Positions 61,301 through 64,000 of a stretch of 64,000 nucleotides of DNA are shown here, one piece after another. A program made the position numbers and the translations under genes. The first letter of the stretch is position 1. Every line of letters starts with the position of its first letter. The stretch is from Hemicentrotus pulcherrimus (lineage: Eukaryota > Echinodermata > Echinoidea > Camarodonta > Strongylocentrotidae), in assembly GCA_003118195.1 (NCBI GenBank), contig BEXV01000617.1, positions 66,016-130,015 on the forward strand, given 5' to 3'. The notes beneath the pieces are model-generated. The model was not told the origin of the DNA. It did not search any database and was given only the letters and a program-made list of their open reading frames with translations.

Positions 61301-61732
61301 TTCAAATTAAAGTAAAATTATCGGGTTTGGATGATATTTTTCTATCAATAATCTATAGAAAATTAAACAATACAATTAAATATGTCACGTCCAATAGAGA
61401 AAAATCTAAAGAAATATTTAAAAGCTTTCAGATTTACAGTATTAAATTATACAATCTTTCTCTTTTGGTATTTATATTTGCAACCCAATAAAGAACCAAT
61501 CATAGGACCCATAAAGTTAAGAACTATTTATTCAAATTATATGTGTCCAATTCACATAAATATTTATATTTGAAACGATTATATAGAAATCAATTATCCG
61601 TTATCGCTTATTAATTATCAATTTTATGTGCTTGATAATCTGTTCCTGTATTTTTCTTTATACCAGTTATCTGAACGACAACAATATCACCATGATAACA
61701 AAAGATGTATTCTCTGGCACTGTGGATGTTTT
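47380..61732 (+). CDS. Gene C: SRCR(x4)-LRR receptor, 3' end beyond window; gene model
   Basis: Exons in the window: 47380-47491 (signal), 48801-49124, 53302-53610, 53880-54188, 54337-54654 (SRCR1-4), 55155-55202, 55773-55802, 57176-57236 (linker), 58136-58210 (N-cap), 58822-58893, 59549-59620, 60152-60223, 60957-61028, 61667-61732 (LRR1-5). All have GT-AG borders and compatible phases and no stop. The last exon ends in phase 2, so the gene continues. By comparison with A and B, more LRRs and a single 7TM exon are expected past 64000. It is the only one of the three with all four SRCR exons intact. Predicted plasma-membrane receptor, extracellular N-terminus. The 7TM part is inferred, not seen. 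Confidence 0.85.
48801..49124 (+). CDS. Gene C SRCR1 exon
   Basis: 324 nt, phase 1-1, acceptor CTACAG, donor A|GTAAGG. Six cysteines in group A order (NICHHNWDARDAEVACRSLGF, CSGNESSLEECPHS). Confidence 0.95.
49250..49870 (+). mobile_element. LINE (non-LTR retrotransposon) 3' end remnant
   Basis: Decayed ORF2 C-terminus: MNTRQSI, then CYDGPFLWNNLPIEVRTKDT and LNSFKFHLQKHCL, the common RT tail of Jockey/CR1-like elements. A 3' UTR with CTCCATGGGAGACCAACTT and a (AATAA)n tail follows. A stop interrupts it. Confidence 0.75.
50070..51370 (+). mobile_element. LINE reverse-transcriptase fragment
   Basis: 5'-truncated RT: LLKLQHYGIRGQLLSWVRNF, SSGVPQGTVLGPLLFLIFIN and the catalytic LYADDALLY box, then VRPTLEYSSTVWDPHT, MVQRRAARFV and FKNRLSSVTLR to TAA at 51091. 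Two in-frame stops (TAG near 50161, TGA at 50524) break it. Copy-and-paste retrotransposon of the Jockey/CR1 type, dead, in the intron between SRCR1 and SRCR2. Confidence 0.88.
51600..51895. repeat. GA-rich polypurine tract
   Basis: About 290 bases almost all purine on plus. The long minus-strand Ser/Leu frames across it are artefacts. Confidence 0.9.
51896..53301 (+). other. Gene C intron, nothing recognised
   Basis: AT-rich sequence leading to the SRCR2 acceptor; no exon or classified repeat seen. Confidence 0.5.
53302..53610 (+). CDS. Gene C SRCR2 exon
   Basis: 309 nt, phase 1-1, acceptor CCTATAG, donor A|GTAAGT. Encodes VFYHGSWRSVCDDRW and VVCRYLGIGTALDTDQ, six cysteines. Same length as gene B SRCR2, in which the Arg of GSWR is a stop. 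Confidence 0.96.
53880..54188 (+). CDS. Gene C SRCR3 exon
   Basis: 309 nt, phase 1-1, acceptor TTATAG, donor G|GTAAAT. Encodes RLVGGRNSSEGRVEVFAKSN and WGITCGKDWTLNNAHVVCRS, six cysteines. Close relative of gene B SRCR3. Confidence 0.96.
54337..54654 (+). CDS. Gene C SRCR4 exon
   Basis: 318 nt, phase 1-1, acceptor CCCTAAG, donor G|GTATGT. Encodes SVCSYSWDMNDADVACRSLG and CTGNESRLFDCPG, six cysteines. Counterpart of gene B SRCR4. Confidence 0.96.
54735..54865 (+). repeat. Degenerate AACCCT-rich tract
   Basis: Irregular ACCCTAACC-like words (GTAACCCTTACC, AACCCTATTC, CCTTAACCATTACCCTG). A smaller patch lies at 48660-48685. Telomere-like in composition but not a regular array. Confidence 0.6.
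55155..55202 (+). CDS. Gene C Cys-rich linker exon 1
   Basis: 48 nt, phase 1-1, acceptor TTGCAG, donor G|GTATGA. Encodes GNACVLGLCPLEMDTR; matches the 48-nt exons of A and B. Confidence 0.85.
55280..55375 (+). repeat. (ACT)n microsatellite
   Basis: ATA/ACT trinucleotide run within an intron. Confidence 0.9.
55773..55802 (+). CDS. Gene C Cys-rich linker exon 2 (30-nt micro-exon)
   Basis: 30 nt, phase 1-1, acceptor AAATAG, donor G|GTAAGA. Encodes GTVCTYLRGS. Matches the gene A exon at its N-terminal half (GSVC). Confidence 0.65.
56025..57076 (-). mobile_element. MITE-1 copy 4, split by a nested copy
   Basis: Left half 56025-56221 and right half from 56762 belong to one element (TTAA at 56021-56024 and 57077-57080) that is opposite in orientation to copies 1 and 2. 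It is interrupted by copy 3. Without the insert it is about 516 bp. Confidence 0.8.
56226..56757 (-). mobile_element. MITE-1 copy 3, nested (532 bp)
   Basis: Begins AGGTACTATGTCC and ends GGGACATAGTACCT, with perfect TTAA on both sides (56222-56225 and 56758-56761). It is inserted inside copy 4. Confidence 0.88.
57176..57236 (+). CDS. Gene C Cys-rich linker exon 3 (phase 1 to 2)
   Basis: 61 nt, acceptor CATGTAG, donor CT|GTGAGT. Encodes QCAHYENKNTGHGPFGLQC plus L; same length and ending as gene B's. Confidence 0.88.
57759..58085 (+). mobile_element. Diverged MITE-2 copy
   Basis: After TTAA (57755-57758), AGATAATGTTC and ordered blocks (TGATTGCAGTGTGAAAGAA, GTGTACTGTGATGTC, ATGATAAGAAA, CTACACACATGTGG) follow the 34906 element. 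The right end is unclear. Confidence 0.6.
58136..58210 (+). CDS. Gene C LRR N-cap exon
   Basis: 75 nt, phase 2-2, strong pyrimidine tract and AAAAG acceptor, donor GT|GTAAGT. Encodes SSVEEGSSNFSFGQILECQR and EIKIV, an Asn-glycosylation site (NFS) and one Cys just before LRR1. Confidence 0.75.
58540..58680 (+). repeat. Dispersed repeat with CGAAACGTCAG motif, copy 2
   Basis: CAGATCCCTTCGAGG, CATTCTCCTGAAGACGAT and GATCGAAACGTCAG recur in the order seen at 26755-26895. Confidence 0.45.
58822..58893 (+). CDS. Gene C LRR exon 1
   Basis: 72 nt, phase 2-2, acceptor ATGCAG, donor TT|GTGAGT. Encodes FLGRSNIALLAQSTFSEMKN and LVYL. Confidence 0.95.
59025..59150 (+). promoter_or_regulatory. GC-rich patch with TATAAAA box, possibly a mobile-element promoter
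   Basis: A local GC-rich block (CCCTCGGCGCGCTGCCCACC, CGCCTCGGGGGGATAGCAGC) is followed by GAGCGTATAAAAACAGC at about 59085 and a repeated TAGTTCG. It resembles a core promoter but sits in an intron with no gene of its own. Confidence 0.3.
59145..59320 (+). repeat. (AGT)n and (CTACTG)n microsatellites
   Basis: AGT-rich run (59148-59215) and CTACTGCTA-rich run (59257-59312), partly complementary to each other. Confidence 0.9.
59549..59620 (+). CDS. Gene C LRR exon 2
   Basis: 72 nt, phase 2-2, acceptor TCTTAG, donor AT|GTAAGT. Encodes LLDSNMIVSVPDGIFEGLEN and LEFM. Confidence 0.95.
60152..60223 (+). CDS. Gene C LRR exon 3
   Basis: 72 nt, phase 2-2, acceptor ACTCAG, donor TT|GTAAGT. Encodes DMSYNQITLISTKMFSYLPK and LLTL. 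Confidence 0.95.
60856..60882 (+). repeat. (AT)n microsatellite
   Basis: Perfect AT run in a gene C intron. Confidence 0.9.
60957..61028 (+). CDS. Gene C LRR exon 4
   Basis: 72 nt, phase 2-2, acceptor TTGTAG, donor CT|GTGAGT. Encodes SLEYNNIVEIYNGAFHGLPS and LENL. Confidence 0.95.
61667..61732 (+). CDS. Gene C LRR exon 5 (short)
   Basis: 66 nt, two codons short, phase 2-2, acceptor ACCAG, donor TT|GTAAGT. Encodes YLNDNNITMITKDVFSGTVD and VL. Last coding exon seen in the window. Confidence 0.9.
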
Positions 61733-61845
61733 GTAAGTTTGTCTATCATTACATTTCTTAATTCTCGAATTATACCCTTACTGTTATATAGTAAGTAATT
61801 GAATGCCAGTTTAGAAAGAGATATACCATCTAGACCTTATTAACT

Positions 61846-62078
61846 ACATAATAATAATAATAACAATAATAATAAAAATAACTATTTCTTATATGCGCTT
61901 TTCAGGTGGACCCTATCAAAGCGCTTTACAGATATATATATTATTACCCCGGTCATCGGATTCAGGCTTACCCGCATATTCTCCACTCCCTGGGGAGCAT
62001 TCCAGCCAGGCGTCATTTTTACAAGCGCACACTTGCTGATCTAAGCACATTAGCTTTCGCATCCTACATAAGCCCGTT
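61846..62078 (-). repeat. SINE-2 copy lacking its tRNA head
   Basis: The (AATAAT)n tail and the body (GCGCTTTACAGATATATATA, CCCCGGTCATCGG, CTTTCGCATCCTAC) match 1-240. The tRNA-like part is absent. Confidence 0.8.
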
Positions 62079-62229
62079 CACATATACATGTATATTAATT
62101 TTCAGAAATTATCATACATTGCTCAAGGAGCAATATCTGCAAATAACATGAAGCCAATCAAATTCTCACACCAATCTTTACGTCTTTGCAATTAATCGTG
62201 TATTTTACAAAGGTTGTCAATCTATAACT

Positions 62230-63720
62230 ACTCTTGCAAATGATGCATACTACTTATTTCAGACAAAATTTGAATCGTACTTTAATACATGTCTCCCTAA
62301 GCTTAATAAAAGGGTAAATATAAACAACCTATTAACCCATGTTTAACAAAGGGAATTCTTACATCCATAAGAAAAAGAAACAAATTGTATTAACTTAGTT
62401 TAAACCACCCTACCCCTTCACCTATAAGTAAATAGGAAATATAGAAATGAGCTTACCGGTACCACAAGCCTATCGACAAAATTGTATTTTTCAAACAAAC
62501 TCAAAAATGCTGAAGGTAATATATCATCTACATATAATGCCATAGATGAACTGCTTAATAAGAAGAGTCGTACAATGCATCAGCAGGCCTTTAATATAAA
62601 TGATCACAAAGTAGATGAGCCAGATGAAATAGCAAAATTCGTCCTTGTTTTCACGAAGTGACGGTAGTGAGGAAAATTGTAACGCAAAGTGAATGCAATT
62701 TTTTTTCACTACCGTCACTTCGTGAAAACAGCGACGAATTGTTTAATGAATATTTTATAAATTTAGGCCCTGACCAGGCTTCCAAAATCGAAAGACATAA
62801 TCATGACTTTAAGGAATTTCTCCCAGAGTCATCTTACCCTTCGCTATTTTTGTATCCGACAGATTTTACTGAAATATTAAATGTTGTTCACTTATGAAAA
62901 TCAAGCCATTCTTATAGCCATGATGAAGTTAGCACCCATTTGCTTTAAGCAATTTATAGGCAGTATCTTATCACCTCTGGTTCACATTTTCAGTCTTTCG
63001 CTGTCTTCTGGTGTTGTTCTAGCCCCCTTTTTAGACAGCTAAAGTCATACCAATCTATCATAAAGATGACCTCTCTTCTATGTCGTATTATCGACTAATG
63101 TCCATAGTACTAAGCTTTTTTAAATCCTTGAAAAAATTGTTTTAAACAGATTTATACATGTATACATTTTTAAATCAAAATGACTCGCTGAACCCAGATC
63201 AGTTTGGTTTCAGGAAGTTTCATTCAACTCTAACTATTTGATAGAGTATCATATGCCTCGGCTGATTAAAACATGTCATTGGCATATTCATGGATCTCAG
63301 CAAGGCACTTGATACTCTTGATCATACTATATTATTGCATAAATTAAGACATTATGGTGTACGAGGTAAAGCACTTGATTGGTTCGAAAATTACTTATCA
63401 TCCAGAAAACAAAATACTCTATTAAATTCAGTTACTTCTAACGTTTCGTCTATTAAATGTGGAGTTCCGCAAGGTTCAATACTTGTGCCACTGTTACTTT
63501 TGATATATGTCAATGATATATCCAGGTGCGTACGCGTATGCGAAACCGTCATAGCTCAAATATCATTTAGACATTCTGGCCCTGATATCTGGAATGCACT
63601 ACCTCCTGAAATAAAAAAGATGAACACAATACTATCCTTTAAAATAGCGGTTAAAACGTTTCTTATTGCTTATCAGAATTTGCTTTCCTTCAATCTTCAT
63701 GATTACAAAACTCGATAGTT
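62230..63720 (+). mobile_element. LINE remnant with internally deleted reverse transcriptase
   Basis: Broken-frame pieces in order: CLTKGILTSIRKRNKLY, LYFSNKLKNAEGNI, LFNEYFINLGPDQASKIE, then an open frame from 63290 (LDTLDHTILLHKLRHYGVRG, CGVPQGSILVPLLLLIYVND). This runs directly into the RT C-terminal tail (FRHSGPDIWNALPPEIKKMN). The YADD catalytic block and thumb are deleted near 63520. Dead Jockey/CR1-like element downstream of gene C's last visible exon. Confidence 0.85.
62634..62747. repeat. Near-perfect foldback hairpin
   Basis: GTTTTCACGAAGTGACGGTA (about 62646-62667) and its reverse complement TACCGTCACTTCGTGAAAAC (about 62709-62729) with extended flanking homology on both sides form a long stem inside the LINE remnant. 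Confidence 0.8.
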
Positions 63721-64000
63721 TTCAGTACTGTTACTTTTTGCTTGCTTCCATTCATCGAAACGTTGATCATAACCTTCTATGACCTGGTATGAATAGACGT
63801 ATGAATAAAGAGTGGCCTACTTGAGATACTGACTTAACATTGTTCTGTTTAGAAACATTTCAATGCTCCTACCCGCAAGCCCAGGCTTACAGTATTTACA
63901 GACCAGCTTGCTGATCTCGCATTCTTATATTATTCTTGTTGTCCAGAAACCTCGCAAGTCTTCTAATTCTATAATGTATCCCAAGTTGGCCACCCAATAT

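Overview
The window is intron-rich, AT-rich animal nuclear DNA. It has spliceosomal GT-AG introns, many microsatellites, tRNA-derived SINEs, LINE fragments and MITEs. Large families of SRCR proteins and of leucine-rich-repeat (LRR) GPCRs are typical of invertebrate deuterostomes. A sea urchin or another echinoderm is my best guess; amphioxus or a hemichordate cannot be excluded from sequence alone.

The main content is a cluster of three paralogous genes with one unusual architecture: signal peptide, SRCR domain(s), a short Cys-rich linker split over tiny exons, an LRR array, and a relaxin-receptor/GRL101-like rhodopsin-family 7TM domain. Gene A (+, 960-17600) has one SRCR exon, six LRR exons and a complete 7TM exon. 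Gene B (-, 40382-21601) has four SRCR exons, ten LRR exons and a complete 7TM exon, but SRCR2 and SRCR3 each carry one in-frame stop. Gene C (+, 47380 to beyond the window) has four intact SRCR exons, the linker, a candidate LRR N-cap exon and five LRR exons; its 7TM exon should lie past 64000. A and B are tail to tail; B and C are head to head.

Exon phases are strictly modular. Signal, SRCR and the first two linker exons are joined in phase 1. The last linker exon converts phase 1 to phase 2. All LRR exons (mostly 72 nt) are 2-2, and the 7TM exon starts in phase 2. With these splice sites the A model sums to 2193 nt and the B model to 3393 nt, both multiples of three. The likely role is a cell-surface receptor coupling SRCR/LRR ligand or microbe recognition to G-protein signalling. 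That role is inferred from the domain families.

Region by region: 1-400 SINE; 960-17600 gene A, whose first intron holds a TTAA-flanked MITE; 17601-21600 convergent intergenic DNA with a 108-base N gap; 21601-40382 gene B, with a candidate solo LTR, inverted minisatellites, a 149-bp duplication, two abutting MITEs and a SINE in its introns; 40383-47379 divergent intergenic DNA with a purine tract, a MITE carrying a SINE, and a tandem duplication; 47380-64000 gene C, with three LINE remnants and a nested MITE in or after its introns. I see no CRISPR array, operon or certain functional RNA gene.
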